Positions 21,768 through 30,758 are shown, numbered from the stretch's first letter. The stretch: 31,179 nucleotides of DNA from a bacterium (GCA_021794335.1 JAJYQZ010000295.1:1-31179), one strand, 5' to 3'. Translations and numbers: made by a program. The notes: generated from the letters alone by a model not told the origin.

Positions 21768-22586
21768 ATGATAGCTTATCTTCACGGAAACGTAATATAC
21801 AGGGATCCTGAAAAGTCGCTGATTATACTGGAAGTAAACGGCGTAGGATACGAAGTTTACGTTCCTATGCTTAATTTTAGCGGAGCATATTTTTACGGCG
21901 CGGACGAAAGCGGCGGAGGCGGAAAACAGCTGAGCCTGTTTATTTACACTTACGTCAGGGAAGACAGGATAACGCTTTACGGTTTTAACGGAACCTTAGA
22001 AAGGGACATATTTTCCCTGCTCTTAGACGTTAAAGACGTCGGTCCTAAACTTGCCGTAACGATACTTTCGAATATAAACGCCGCCGACCTGATTAATATT
22101 CTTACAATGCAGGACGTGTCGGCGCTGTGTTCCATAAAAGGCATAGGGCAGTCTAAAGCCGAAAGGATTATTATGGAATTAAAAAATAAAATCCTTAAAA
22201 AAACCTCCGTTTATAACGATATAAACGCAAACGAACTGCGCGTAAATACGCAGGAAACCGCAAATTATGCTCCTGCTGCGGATGCCGACGAAAACAACGG
22301 CGATAACAAAAGCAGCAGCAAAAACAAAACCGAAAAAATCGAAGATAAAAATAAAACGGCCGGTAATAAAACCGTCGGCGATAAAACGGCGGAAAAAAAA
22401 CAGCCCTCCGATATTATAATGGAGTCCGCTCTTGCGCTCGAAGCGCTCGGTTATTCCAGAATAGACTCGTTTAATACGGCGAGCAAGGTTTACGGCATTT
22501 CTAAAGAGGAAGGGATAATGCCGTCAGATACGGAAGACTTAATGCGCGAATGTTTAAAATATATATATTCGCAAAAAAAAGTATAA
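21768..22586 (+). CDS. ruvA: Holliday junction branch-migration protein RuvA with a long linker
   Basis: This RuvA has the N-terminal OB fold (M-I-A-Y-L-H-G...V-N-G-V-G-Y-E-V), the helix-hairpin-helix domain II (V-G-P-K-L-A...I-K-G-I-G-Q-S-K-A-E-R-I) and the C-terminal RuvB-contacting domain III (A-L-E-A-L-G-Y-S). At 272 residues it is about 70 longer than usual. The extra length is mostly an Asp/Lys/Asn-rich linker between domains II and III (about residues 160-210) plus a short G-G-G-G insertion in domain I. I use ATG 21768 because it gives the conserved N-terminus; a longer frame from 21696 runs inside ruvC. Confidence 0.93.
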   Translation: MIAYLHGNVIYRDPEKSLIILEVNGVGYEVYVPMLNFSGAYFYGADESGGGGKQLSLFIYTYVREDRITLYGFNGTLERDIFSLLLDVKDVGPKLAVTILSNINAADLINILTMQDVSALCSIKGIGQSKAERIIMELKNKILKKTSVYNDINANELRVNTQETANYAPAADADENNGDNKSSSKNKTEKIEDKNKTAGNKTVGDKTAEKKQPSDIIMESALALEALGYSRIDSFNTASKVYGISKEEGIMPSDTEDLMRECLKYIYSQKKV

Positions 22587-22630
22587 AAATATCGATAATA
22601 TAAATATATATATCGACTTAAACTTAAATT

Positions 22631-23719
22631 ATGACTTCATTCAAAAAAGAATTTAAAAAGGAAACCGATGCTTTATCGGACGGCAAGCCGGAAGACGCTT
22701 CTTCATACTTATCGCCGGAAAAAAAAGAAACCGCCGATTTCGACAATCCGGTAAGGCCGCTGTCTTTCGACGAATATATAGGGCAGAAAAAACTTAAAGA
22801 AAACCTTCTGATTTTTATCAACGCATCAAAAAAAAGAGCGGAAAAGTTAGGACATTACGACCTTGACCATCTGCTGTTTTTCGGACCTCCCGGTCTCGGC
22901 AAGACTACCCTTGCCGGTATTATAGCAAAAGAACTCGGCGTAAATATTAAAATCACATCCGGACCGTCCATAGAAAAAGCAGGCGACGTAGCGGCGCTTT
23001 TGTCCGCCGTTTCTAACGGCGATATAATTTTTATAGACGAAATCCACCGACTCCCCAAACCTGCGGCTGAAATGCTTTATCCCGCAATGGAAGATTTTAA
23101 GCTCGACATTATTATAGGCGAAGGAGCGACCGCCAAGTCCATAAGAATAAACCTGCCGAGGTTTACGTTAGTCGGGGCGACTACGAGGGCTGGTCTTATA
23201 CCGTCGCCTTTAAGGGACAGATTCGGCTTTACCGCCCGCTTGGAATATTACGATATCGACGAGCTGTCCGTTATAGTTATCAGAAGCGCAAAACTTTACG
23301 GCATTGGAATAGAAAGCGAAGCCGCTATGGAAATAGCCCGCCGCTCCAGAGGAACTCCGCGCATAGCCAACAGGCTTTTAAGGCGGCTAAGGGACTATAT
23401 GACGCACCTTAAAAAAGACCGTATAACTATAGAAGTGGCAAAATTCGGCATTGAAAGCCTCGGAATCGACGAACTCGGTTTAGACTCAAACGACATACTT
23501 TTCTTAAAAACCGTAATCGAAAAGTTCGGCGGCGGTCCCGTCGGCATAGAAACCATTGCCCAGGCTATGAACGACGAAAAGGACACTCTCGAAGATGCCG
23601 TCGAGCCGTATTTAGTCTCCTGCGGTTTTATCCAGCGCTCCAAAAAAGGCAGAATAGCCACAGAACTTGCATACAAGCACTTCGGGCTTTCGAAAGACGC
23701 GGAAGATTCCCTGTTTTGA
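22631..23719 (+). CDS. ruvB: Holliday junction helicase RuvB
   Basis: This 362-residue AAA+ motor has R-P-L-S-F-D-E-Y-I-G-Q, Walker A G-P-P-G-L-G-K-T-T-L-A, Walker B I-I-F-I-D-E-I-H-R-L, sensor 1 G-A-T-T-R-A-G, the Arg finger region P-L-R-D-R-F-G and the C-terminal winged helix with R-T/S-K-K-G-R-I-A-T. It drives branch migration with RuvA. It is 44 bases after ruvA and has a ~30-residue charged N-terminal extension. Confidence 0.96.
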   Translation: MTSFKKEFKKETDALSDGKPEDASSYLSPEKKETADFDNPVRPLSFDEYIGQKKLKENLLIFINASKKRAEKLGHYDLDHLLFFGPPGLGKTTLAGIIAKELGVNIKITSGPSIEKAGDVAALLSAVSNGDIIFIDEIHRLPKPAAEMLYPAMEDFKLDIIIGEGATAKSIRINLPRFTLVGATTRAGLIPSPLRDRFGFTARLEYYDIDELSVIVIRSAKLYGIGIESEAAMEIARRSRGTPRIANRLLRRLRDYMTHLKKDRITIEVAKFGIESLGIDELGLDSNDILFLKTVIEKFGGGPVGIETIAQAMNDEKDTLEDAVEPYLVSCGFIQRSKKGRIATELAYKHFGLSKDAEDSLF

Positions 23720-23823
23720 GAAATAATGCGAACTTTTATTCTCACCGTATATATCTGCATAACATAACAGGTGCGAAAAATAATTCTCACAAATTGTATA
23801 CTGCACGGCAGGCACGATTTGGA

Positions 23824-23910
23824 GAAAAAGGTGTCAGATATTATTTTCCGCAATTATACTGTTGTTAATGCTTAGAGAGTTCCTGCGGAAATTAATCTGA
23901 CACCTTTTTC
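23824..23910. repeat. 87-bp inverted-repeat element (REP/MITE-like)
   Basis: GAAAAAGGTGTCAGAT at the left is the reverse complement of ATCTGACACCTTTTTC at the right, and the pairing continues imperfectly into TTTTCCGCA/TGCGGAAA. The GGTGTCAGAT motif recurs near 27011 and, in part, at 29143. It lies between ruvB and the lpxC promoter, contains no ORF, and could also terminate ruvB transcription. Confidence 0.8.
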
Positions 23911-23956
23911 GACGCTTTTTTCAGAATTCTGCCTCCGGCACGACAAAAACATCGTT

Positions 23957-23972
23957 TGGCATAATTATTGCA
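23957..23972 (+). promoter_or_regulatory. Sigma-54-type promoter upstream of lpxC
   Basis: TGGCATAATTATTGCA has GG (23958-23959) and GC (23970-23971) separated by exactly 10 bases, the -24/-12 layout of RpoN promoters, with good matches to TGGCAY and TTGCW. Transcription would start near 23983, 70 bases before lpxC. Confidence 0.6.
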
Positions 23973-24053
23973 TTAGTAACTGTAGGATAAATAACTTAAC
24001 TTAACTTTATTTTTATTGTTATATTTATAATTTATAAAAGGTTATATAACATT

Positions 24054-25031
24054 ATGGAAAATTACGCGATATTAAAAGAAGACCGGAACGAATTACAGCA
24101 AACGGTGTCGAATATCCTTTATTTTAAAGGAATAGGTCTGCATACGGGCAAGGAGTCGCAGATAATAGTAAAACCTGCCAAAGCCGATTCCGGCATTACG
24201 TTCGTCAGAAAAGACTTAAATCCTAACGTGATAATAAAAGCAAAAGCGGACAACGTATGTTCGACTATGCTTAGAACCAGCATAGGGCTTAAGAAAGGCG
24301 GAGATGCCAAAGAAGCCGCGGGATGTATTTCGACCGTCGAACACCTTATGTCTGCTCTGTGGGGAGCGGGAATAGACAACGCTTTAGTTGAAGTTTACGG
24401 ATGCGAAATTCCGGCTATGGACGGAAGTGCAAGGATATTTTACGAGTCTTTTTATGAAAGCGGCATAAAAGAGCTTAACGCAAAAAGAAAATATATCGAA
24501 ATACTTAAACCTATAAGCGTAGAAAGCGGCGATAAAAACGGCGCGTCTATCGCCCTATATCCGTCGGACGATTTCGAAATATCGTACGATATGGACTTTA
24601 ACCATCCGCTCGTGCAGTCCGGCTCGTTCGATATGAAAATAGACGGATTTAACTTTTACGGCGAAATTTCAAAAGCAAGGACGTTCGGATTTTTAAAAGA
24701 CGTCGAATATTTAAAAAAGAGCGGTCTTGCGCTCGGAGGCAGTCTCGACAATGCGCTTGTTTTGGACGAAACTTCCGTCCTCAATAAAGACGGCTTGAGA
24801 TATAAAGACGAGTTTATAAGGCATAAAGTCTTAGACCTGATAGGCGATTTATACCTTGCCGGCTACAGAATAAAAGGCAGGGTGATTGCAAAAAAAACCG
24901 GACATGATATGAATTCTAAAATAGTTAAAAAAATAGGCGAGCGTTTAATAACTTTAAATACCCCGTTTGAAAAAAAAGAAGAGGCTAATTTTATTGCGGT
25001 AGGAAAAACCGCCGCAACCCTTTTTGCATAA
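24054..25031 (+). CDS. lpxC: UDP-3-O-acyl-N-acetylglucosamine deacetylase LpxC
   Basis: This 325-residue zinc enzyme does the first committed step of lipid A synthesis. It shows F-K-G-I-G-L-H-T-G, the zinc ligand H in S-T-V-E-H-L-M-S-A, E-I-P-A-M-D-G-S-A, F-x-R/K-A-R-T-F-G-F, and the second zinc motif H-K-V-L-D-L-I-G-D-L-Y-L. It is slightly longer than usual (about 300) because of an N-terminal extension and an inserted Lys/Gly-rich loop. The ribosome site AAAAGG is moderate. A sigma-54-type promoter lies upstream, unusual for this housekeeping gene. Confidence 0.95.
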   Translation: MENYAILKEDRNELQQTVSNILYFKGIGLHTGKESQIIVKPAKADSGITFVRKDLNPNVIIKAKADNVCSTMLRTSIGLKKGGDAKEAAGCISTVEHLMSALWGAGIDNALVEVYGCEIPAMDGSARIFYESFYESGIKELNAKRKYIEILKPISVESGDKNGASIALYPSDDFEISYDMDFNHPLVQSGSFDMKIDGFNFYGEISKARTFGFLKDVEYLKKSGLALGGSLDNALVLDETSVLNKDGLRYKDEFIRHKVLDLIGDLYLAGYRIKGRVIAKKTGHDMNSKIVKKIGERLITLNTPFEKKEEANFIAVGKTAATLFA

Positions 25032-25105
25032 GGATTATATATATATTGCAATATTAGAATATTTTTATATATAATAAATTTTTTCTTTAAAACGATTAAT
25101 TTTTC

Positions 25106-25205
25106 TTGACAAGATTATAGGATATATGATAACTTTTAATTTATGTTTAATTTACTTTTGATTTACATTGTCGGTTTTTGCCGTTGCCGTTTAAACGCAA
25201 AAGCC
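25106..25205 (+). promoter_or_regulatory. Candidate promoter and leader stem-loop of the porin gene
   Basis: TTGACA at 25106-25111 is a perfect -35 box; a matching -10 is weak (ATAACT or TAACTT at 25129-25135). The leader is about 155 bases. It holds a stem GGTTTTTGC (25173-25181) with GCAAAAGCC (25197-25205), one G-T pair, and a 15-nt loop, which may affect message stability. No known riboswitch is recognised. Confidence 0.4.
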
Positions 25206-25295
25206 GTTGCATGATAGTTCGATAGGGGGACTATTGCAATTAAAGGTTAATTTTAGAATTCAAAAATTAAAAAACCAAAATTAAGGGAGGTAATG

Positions 25296-26996
25296 ATGAA
25301 AAAAAGATTTTCATTGCCGGCATTGGCAGTCGCAGTAGCAATCGCCGGTTTTTTAAGTTTAACAACGGCTCCTAAGTCTTTTGCCGCATCACAGGCAAAC
25401 AAGTCTGGTGTCAGTTTTTCGCTAAGCGGGCAGTATATAGGAAAGGCGTTATACGGACAGAATGAATCGGAGGTGTTTGCAGATAGCGTAAATACTAGCA
25501 CTTATGCCGATGCTACTTCTCTTAGTGCACCTACAAAAATAGGTTCATATAATCCGCCGACGAAAAACACTTTCGACGTATTTCTTCAAAGATTAAGAAT
25601 GAATGCTTCGATAAGTTACGACAAGTTGGCGCACGGTATGCCGTTAGCAGCTATTTTTACTCAGTTTGACCTTACTAATGCCTATAACGGTACAACCGAT
25701 GCCTATGGCACTAATGGTTGGTATGCATTGGGGTCAACGACGGTTCCTACTGGTTTTAACCACGACTATAACACTTTCGGTTTAAGGCAGGCTTACATCA
25801 GATTTATTACGCCGATAGGCGCAGTTATGTTCGGTCGTATGCCGGTCAAGTTTGGTCTTGGTATAGCGGTAAACACTAATGCAGACGGCGTCGGTGATTT
25901 CATACCGTTAGGCAATGTTGGAATATTTGTCGGAAACTTATTCGGTAACGAAACTACGGCTTACGCTAATGGAACTTCACCTGCACCTGCAGGCGGACTT
26001 CCTCCTGCGATCTACGGCTATTCTCATATTCAAAGCGGTACTATTCCAACAATAGAAGTTATGAGCTTAAAGCCGATGAACAATGTTTCATGGAGTATAT
26101 GGTACACAGAAGCTCATTTAAATCAATTTGGTACTGCATTGAGCGGTACATATAATCCTTCAACTGGTGTTTATGTGCCCCCTACAGTAACCTTATCTAC
26201 TAATCCTACAACTGCTAATATCAGTTACGGCGGATTAAGCGCTACTTATGCCGCTAAGGGAACTAAAGTTGCCGGCGAATTTGATTACTTCAGAGGTACG
26301 ATATTAAACGATCCTGCAATGTATATACATCAGAAGATAAGCAGTTATGACTTGTATTTAACCGGTTCTCAAATGTTAAATACGGCAACACCTGTAAAAA
26401 TTGGTTTTAAATTCGGAATAGGATCACCTATATCCAGCGGTCATTTTGATATGACTTATTATTCGCAGATTCAGAATACTAGGACAATATTCGGCGATGT
26501 ACTTGGAAATAATTGGCAGCCGATAGAAATTAATGCGCCTATAACAAATTACTTTTATAACGCTGCAGGCGAAGCTATGGGTACAAATCTTGCAAATAGA
26601 TATGGTATAATGGTTGATGCTACAGAATTTTTAGGAAGCGGCAATAGCGTTCAAGAATCATTAATTCACGAAGCTTGGTTAAAAGATACCATAAACGGTT
26701 CGCCGGTTGCAGGAGGTAGTGATATAGGAACTGAATTCGACCTTAACTTTACTCATCACTTTACAAAAACACTCGCATGGCAGGCATGGGGAGCATATGT
26801 ATGGACGGGAAGCGGCGTAGATTCAACATCTGGAAGTAGTTCGGTTACTAGTACTTGTACCGCTAATGTTCCGACTGGTGAAACTTGCTCTGCTGTTGGT
26901 GGTACTACCTATTATAACGGAACTGTTTCCACTCCTTACAACGCGACTCATAAAGACATATTTGCTCTTGGTTCTGCAATAATCTGGAACTTCTAA
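25296..26996 (+). CDS. Outer-membrane beta-barrel porin
   Basis: This 566-residue protein has a signal peptide (M-K-K-R-F...K-S-F-A-A-S, cleavage near residue 31), then many amphipathic strands rich in Tyr, Thr, Asn and Gly, and it ends in ...I-I-W-N-F, with the terminal Phe required for BAM-dependent insertion. R-L-R-M-N-A-S-I-S-Y and F-G-L-R-Q-A-Y-I-R-F resemble general or phosphate-type porins of proteobacteria, but the substrate cannot be told. A pair of Cys (T-C-T-A-N...E-T-C-S) could close a surface loop. GGGAGG precedes two adjacent ATGs (25293 and 25296); the second is better spaced. Composition and long leader suggest high expression. Confidence 0.85.
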   Translation: MKKRFSLPALAVAVAIAGFLSLTTAPKSFAASQANKSGVSFSLSGQYIGKALYGQNESEVFADSVNTSTYADATSLSAPTKIGSYNPPTKNTFDVFLQRLRMNASISYDKLAHGMPLAAIFTQFDLTNAYNGTTDAYGTNGWYALGSTTVPTGFNHDYNTFGLRQAYIRFITPIGAVMFGRMPVKFGLGIAVNTNADGVGDFIPLGNVGIFVGNLFGNETTAYANGTSPAPAGGLPPAIYGYSHIQSGTIPTIEVMSLKPMNNVSWSIWYTEAHLNQFGTALSGTYNPSTGVYVPPTVTLSTNPTTANISYGGLSATYAAKGTKVAGEFDYFRGTILNDPAMYIHQKISSYDLYLTGSQMLNTATPVKIGFKFGIGSPISSGHFDMTYYSQIQNTRTIFGDVLGNNWQPIEINAPITNYFYNAAGEAMGTNLANRYGIMVDATEFLGSGNSVQESLIHEAWLKDTINGSPVAGGSDIGTEFDLNFTHHFTKTLAWQAWGAYVWTGSGVDSTSGSSSVTSTCTANVPTGETCSAVGGTTYYNGTVSTPYNATHKDIFALGSAIIWNF

Positions 26997-27035
26997 AAAA
27001 AAATAAAAAAAGGTGTCAGATTTATTTATTCTCCT

Positions 27036-27074
27036 ACTCCCGACTGCGTTTAACGCGCTCGGGAGTATTTTTAT
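27036..27074 (+). terminator. Terminator after the porin gene
   Basis: ACTCCCGA (27036-27043) pairs with TCGGGAGT (27059-27066), and inner GCGTT pairs with AACGC. A T-rich tract follows. It is preceded by GGTGTCAGATTTATTTATT, and the combination recurs at 29143-29199. Confidence 0.8.
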
Positions 27075-27320
27075 TTCCAAAATACTTCCCCATTCTCTCC
27101 GCCCACATAATAAATACATAATAAATAATTATGTAAACTAACTTATATTATAAAATTTTTATTATATTATAATTAAAATAATTAAAAATTATGATTTATG
27201 GTATAATGTAAGCAATAAACAAATAAAAAAATAATTTAAGTTCAAATTAAATTACATAAATTTTAAAATTATTAATCTTTATGATATAATAAATAAATAA
27301 ATTATAAGAGGAGAAGTAAA

Positions 27321-27585
27321 TTGGAAATAATTGATACGCTTGCATATGCAAAAAGATTAATACAAAGCGGCGTTCCGGAATCTCAAGCAGAAATTCAAGC
27401 TGAGACTTTATCCAAAGCCTTGTCCGAGGTTTTAGAGGTTTTATCTAATAATGTGTAATGTGGCAACAAAGTTAGACATAAAAGAATTAGAAACTAAAAT
27501 GATTAAATGGTTTGCCGGTATTATTGTAGCACAAACAATCACAATAGTAGGTATTGTTATTGCGCTGCTAAAACTTTTGCATTAA
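27321..27585 (+). pseudogene. DUF1640 (CCDC90-like) membrane protein gene split by a 7-bp duplication
   Basis: Two overlapping short frames make one gene. The first, from TTG 27321 behind AGAGGAGA, encodes D-T-L-A-Y-A-K-R-L-I-Q-S-G-V-P-E-x-Q-A-E, the usual start of DUF1640 coiled-coil proteins, and stops at 27456-27458. The second (27451-27585) encodes A-T-K-L-D-I-K-E-L-E followed by one TM segment, the usual end of the family. TAATGTG stands twice in tandem at 27449-27462; removing one copy restores S-N-N-V-A-T-K in a single frame of about 84 residues. Function of the family is unknown; phage or element association is common. Confidence 0.8.
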
Positions 27586-27694
27586 TTGATAAAAACAATA
27601 AAGGTGTCCTATTAATCAATGAAGTCATAAAGAAATAAAAGAAAACAGCATAGCGCATAATTAGTCAATAAGTATATATAAGAAAATTATCAAT

Positions 27695-28111
27695 ATGGAT
27701 GAAAAAGTTAAATATTGGCTTGAGTTATCCGATTATGATTTAGAAACCGCCAAAGTTATGCTAACCGGGAAAAGATATTTATATGTAGGCTTTATGTGCC
27801 ATCAGGTTATAGAAAAAGCGTTGAAGGCTTATTATCAGTCTATTAAAAATGAAATTCCTCCAAAAATACATAATTTATTATTTTTTGCGGAACATACGGG
27901 ATTATTGGCTTTAATGAATGAAGAACAGGTTGATTTTTTAACTAAAATAAGCCCTTTAAATGTGGAATCAAGATATCCTGAGTATAAAGAAAGAATATTA
28001 AAGATATTAGATGAAAAAACAAGTAAAAATTTGTTAGAAAAAACCGGTGCATTACAAGAATGGATAAAAGAGAAGCTTTTAATAAAGCAAGAAAATACGC
28101 TGAACTTGTAA
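27695..28111 (+). CDS. HEPN-domain protein of an HEPN/MNT module
   Basis: This 138-residue protein matches the HEPN domain (W-L-x-L-S-x-Y-D-L-E-T-A-K-V-M-L...Y-V-G-F-M-C-H-Q-V-I-E-K-A-L-K-A-Y-Y). HEPN proteins paired with a nucleotidyltransferase form type VII toxin-antitoxin systems, in which the partner modifies and silences the HEPN protein. The RNase motif R-x4-6-H is not evident, so this may belong to the non-RNase subgroup. Its 3' end overlaps the MNT gene by 52 bases, a strong sign of coupling. No good ribosome site is seen; the upstream 100 bases hold no gene. Confidence 0.85.
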   Translation: MDEKVKYWLELSDYDLETAKVMLTGKRYLYVGFMCHQVIEKALKAYYQSIKNEIPPKIHNLLFFAEHTGLLALMNEEQVDFLTKISPLNVESRYPEYKERILKILDEKTSKNLLEKTGALQEWIKEKLLIKQENTLNL

Positions 28112-28368
28112 AGGAAACGCTTCCTTATAAAAAAGCTATATTGTTCGGTTCTTATGCTTACGGGAAACCATCCGAATATAGCGATATAGATACAGGTTTT
28201 TATATAGAAGAGCTTGGCATAGATAAAAATTATTTAGACGTATTATCGGAACTTTATAAACAAGCTATTAAAATTGACGTTAGAATTGAGCCCCATTTAT
28301 TTATAAGAAGTGAAGACAAACTTATGTTTTGGGATTTAATTGAAAAAAAAGGCAAAATTTTATTCTAA
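28060..28368 (+). CDS. MNT-type nucleotidyltransferase (antitoxin partner)
   Basis: This 102-residue minimal nucleotidyltransferase has the L-F-G-S-Y-A-Y-G-K-x6-S-D-I-D signature, with G-S and D-x-D for metal and nucleotide binding. Such proteins adenylylate their HEPN partner. It begins inside the HEPN gene, so the pair is read HEPN first, MNT second. A third acidic residue is plausible at D-V-R-I-E. Length is normal for the family (95-110). Confidence 0.88.
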   Translation: MDKREAFNKARKYAELVKETLPYKKAILFGSYAYGKPSEYSDIDTGFYIEELGIDKNYLDVLSELYKQAIKIDVRIEPHLFIRSEDKLMFWDLIEKKGKILF

Positions 28369-28438
28369 TAGTAATAAAATATTCCCTTAATTATAAAACC
28401 GCATTAATTTTAAACGGTTTATATTATAAATAAGCGTT

Positions 28439-28846
28439 ATGGCGGAAACAACCGAAATATATAATAATAGCAGTAGCGGCAGTATATCGGGATTAAGAGA
28501 TTTATTGAGTAAAGACGATAATGTATTGCTTGCTTTCATATTCGGTTCTATAGCCGCTAACAGACAGAGAAATGATAGCGATATAGATGTTGCCGTTCTT
28601 TACGGGAACCATCCGTCCGGATTCGAAATTCTGCATGAAATCGATAAATTATCTAAATCTGCCGGAGCAGACGTGCATTTGGCTATTCTTAACAATGCTT
28701 CTCCGCTCTTAAAACATCAGGTTATGAAGAATAAGATAAATCTTATCGTAAAAGACGAGAAGCTTTTCGGCAAATTCAGGGAAAACGTAATGTCGCAATA
28801 CGAAGAATATAAGTATGTTTCCGGACTTGGAAGATATGAATTATGA
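28439..28846 (+). CDS. MntA-like nucleotidyltransferase antitoxin
   Basis: This 135-residue nucleotidyltransferase carries F-I-F-G-S-I-A-A-N-R-x3-D-S-D-I-D-V-A-V-L and D-V-H-L-A-I-L, the MntA pattern. MntA adenylylates the HepT toxin. The gene is read before its partner and overlaps it by ATGA. It stands 70 bases after the first HEPN/MNT pair and has the opposite gene order, so it is a separate module, not a copy. The partner toxin is frameshifted. No clear ribosome site is present before this ATG. Confidence 0.88.
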   Translation: MAETTEIYNNSSSGSISGLRDLLSKDDNVLLAFIFGSIAANRQRNDSDIDVAVLYGNHPSGFEILHEIDKLSKSAGADVHLAILNNASPLLKHQVMKNKINLIVKDEKLFGKFRENVMSQYEEYKYVSGLGRYEL

Positions 28847-29141
28847 TAGATAAAGTTTTAATAGAAAAGAAATTACGAAAAATATATGAATTTTTGAATG
28901 AGATTAAACCCATCGGGATTAATTCGCTGAATGAATTCAAAAATAACGTTATGGCAAAAAGATTTATCGAAAGGAATATAGAGAACTGTGCATCGAGCAG
29001 ATGATAGACGTCTGCAAACATATAGTCGCAGGATTAGACCTTAAAGAGCCCGGAAGTTACGGAGAATGTTTTGAAATTATTTCGTCTAACGGAATAATAT
29101 CGGAAAAAAGCTATAAAATTTATGAATCTATGGCTAAATAA
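28843..29141 (+). pseudogene. HepT-like HEPN toxin gene, frameshifted
   Basis: The frame from ATG 28843 runs 53 codons and stops at 29002-29004. Near 28979-28985 the sequence reads ATAGAGAAC. Removing one GA gives I-E-L-C-I-E-Q-M-I-D-V-C-K-H-I-V-A-G-L-D-L and an open frame to TAA 29139-29141, about 98 residues in all, matching HepT proteins in the C-terminal part (S-Y-x-E-C-F-E-I...Y). A 2-bp duplication has therefore broken the toxin while the antitoxin stays intact. Confidence 0.8.
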
Positions 29142-29163
29142 AGTCAGATTTATTTATTTTCTT

Positions 29164-29199
29164 ACTCCCGACCGCGTCGAACGCAGTCGGGAGTTTTTG
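29164..29199. terminator. Terminator between converging genes
   Basis: ACTCCCGAC (29164-29172) pairs with GTCGGGAGT (29186-29194), inner GCGT with ACGC, followed by TTTTT. It ends the HEPN/MNT transcript; the A-rich sequence on the other side is weak, so action on the symporter gene is less certain. TCAGATTTATTTATT precedes it, as at 27036. Confidence 0.82.
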
Positions 29200-29243
29200 T
29201 TTGTTTTAATTTTAAATGTCTGCAGATTTTTCGATAGCTGCCG

Positions 29244-30758
29244 CTAACTGACGGCAGGTTTTTTAAAAGCTCCCGCTATGATAGACCAAAGAATCGTAAC
29301 GGCGAGATTTAAAATAAGCGCAACGAGCGCAACATACAATAATCCGTAGGGCGTTTTCATGAAAGTCGTAACTATGGGATGGCCTGCGTTAGCTTTGAGC
29401 ACGAAATAAATGCCTGAAGACGTTCCTACTAACCAGCCTGCTATAAGAGCATTTTTATCTAACCATTTAGTGTACAAGCCTATAAATATCGGAGGAAGAG
29501 TTTGGACTATAAGGATTCCTCCGAGAAGCTGAAGCTGTATCGAATAAGTTTCGGGAACTAAGAAAACGAAACCTAATGCAAGAAACTTAAAAATTACCGA
29601 CGACCATTTTGCGATTTTAGTTTCAGTTTCGCTTGTCATGTTCGGTTTAAATTCTTTTATAATATTTCTCGTCAAAAGATTAGCCTGGGATATAGCCATA
29701 ATTGCGGCAGGAACTAATCCGCCTATGAATATTCCGAGAAAAGCGAAGCCCGTAAACCAGGAAGGCATAGTAGATTGAATTAAAGCCGGAACGACGAGAG
29801 TTCCGTTCCCTCCTACCGTTTTAAGCGCGGCAGGCACCGCATATACGAGTATTCCGAATAAAGCCAGAAAAGCAAGTCCGAGTCCGTATATAGGCAGAAG
29901 CGCCGTGCTAAGCCTGACGCTTTTAGCGCTTTTAGCGCTCAATACGCCGTTAATAGCGTGAGGATAAAGATAAAGGGCAAGCGCGCTGAGAATAAACAGG
30001 CTTATATAAGCGTTTACGAGCATCGGCGGCAGAGTAGCGTAATCCACGGGCGGCTTTTTTCCCGCGCCTATATGTCCGGCCGCAGCAAAGGCGTGAGAAA
30101 AACCGCCGTATGCGAGAGGAACGAAAATAATAATAACTATAACGGTTATTAAAATTATTACGTCTTTCATAACGGCAGTCAGCACAGCGCCTCTTATTCC
30201 GCTCCAGTAAGTGAATACGGCAAGTATTACAAAAGATATAATCAGGGCTGTTTCGCTTATAGTCTTAACGTCGCCGAAAGGCAGAAGCATCACCTGAAGA
30301 ACGGCTCTCATGCCGACTATCTGAAGCGCGATATAAGGCAGTTCGGCGACGATTCCGGTAAGGGCGATCAATACTGCGAGCGTTTTGCTGTTAAACTTGT
30401 CTTTTACGAAATCGACGGCTGTAACGTATCCTTTTTCTTTTGAAACTTTCCATAAACTCGGCATAACCACCATGGCTATTCCGAACGTAGCCATAACATA
30501 GGGAACAGCAAAAAAGAAAATGCTTCCTTTGGCGAATACGCCCGACGGCACGGCTATAAAAGTATATGCAGTATAAATGTCCGCTCCGACTAAAAACCAC
30601 ATAAGGAACGTGCCTATCTTATTGCCGGAAAGCGCCCATTCATGCAGAACATTGAGGTCTCCTTTTCTCCAGTTTGCGGCTTTAAAACCGATTATAACGA
30701 AAACCGCGAATAAAACGGCAAAAACCGACAGCGTAATAACTGTATTTGAACTAATCAT
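29244..30758 (-). CDS. Sodium:solute symporter (MctP-like)
   Basis: This 504-residue SLC5/SSS protein has about 13 TM segments. Visible family features are the [26 protein letters not shown] start, the [12 protein letters not shown] region and [19 protein letters not shown]. Members paired with a DUF3311 protein include MctP, a monocarboxylate transporter, so lactate, pyruvate, acetate or similar acids are likely substrates. I take ATG 30758, behind GGAGGCGG and overlapping the DUF3311 stop (ATGA), as the start; a longer frame from 30833 lies inside the DUF3311 gene. Confidence 0.88.
   Translation of the reverse strand: MISSNTVITLSVFAVLFAVFVIIGFKAANWRKGDLNVLHEWALSGNKIGTFLMWFLVGADIYTAYTFIAVPSGVFAKGSIFFFAVPYVMATFGIAMVVMPSLWKVSKEKGYVTAVDFVKDKFNSKTLAVLIALTGIVAELPYIALQIVGMRAVLQVMLLPFGDVKTISETALIISFVILAVFTYWSGIRGAVLTAVMKDVIILITVIVIIIFVPLAYGGFSHAFAAAGHIGAGKKPPVDYATLPPMLVNAYISLFILSALALYLYPHAINGVLSAKSAKSVRLSTALLPIYGLGLAFLALFGILVYAVPAALKTVGGNGTLVVPALIQSTMPSWFTGFAFLGIFIGGLVPAAIMAISQANLLTRNIIKEFKPNMTSETETKIAKWSSVIFKFLALGFVFLVPETYSIQLQLLGGILIVQTLPPIFIGLYTKWLDKNALIAGWLVGTSSGIYFVLKANAGHPIVTTFMKTPYGLLYVALVALILNLAVTILWSIIAGAFKKPAVS

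Noticed and set aside
23612..23853. Minus-strand ORFs over the ruvB 3' end
   Set aside because: They are shadows of the ruvB coding frame and cross the downstream gap without a start site.
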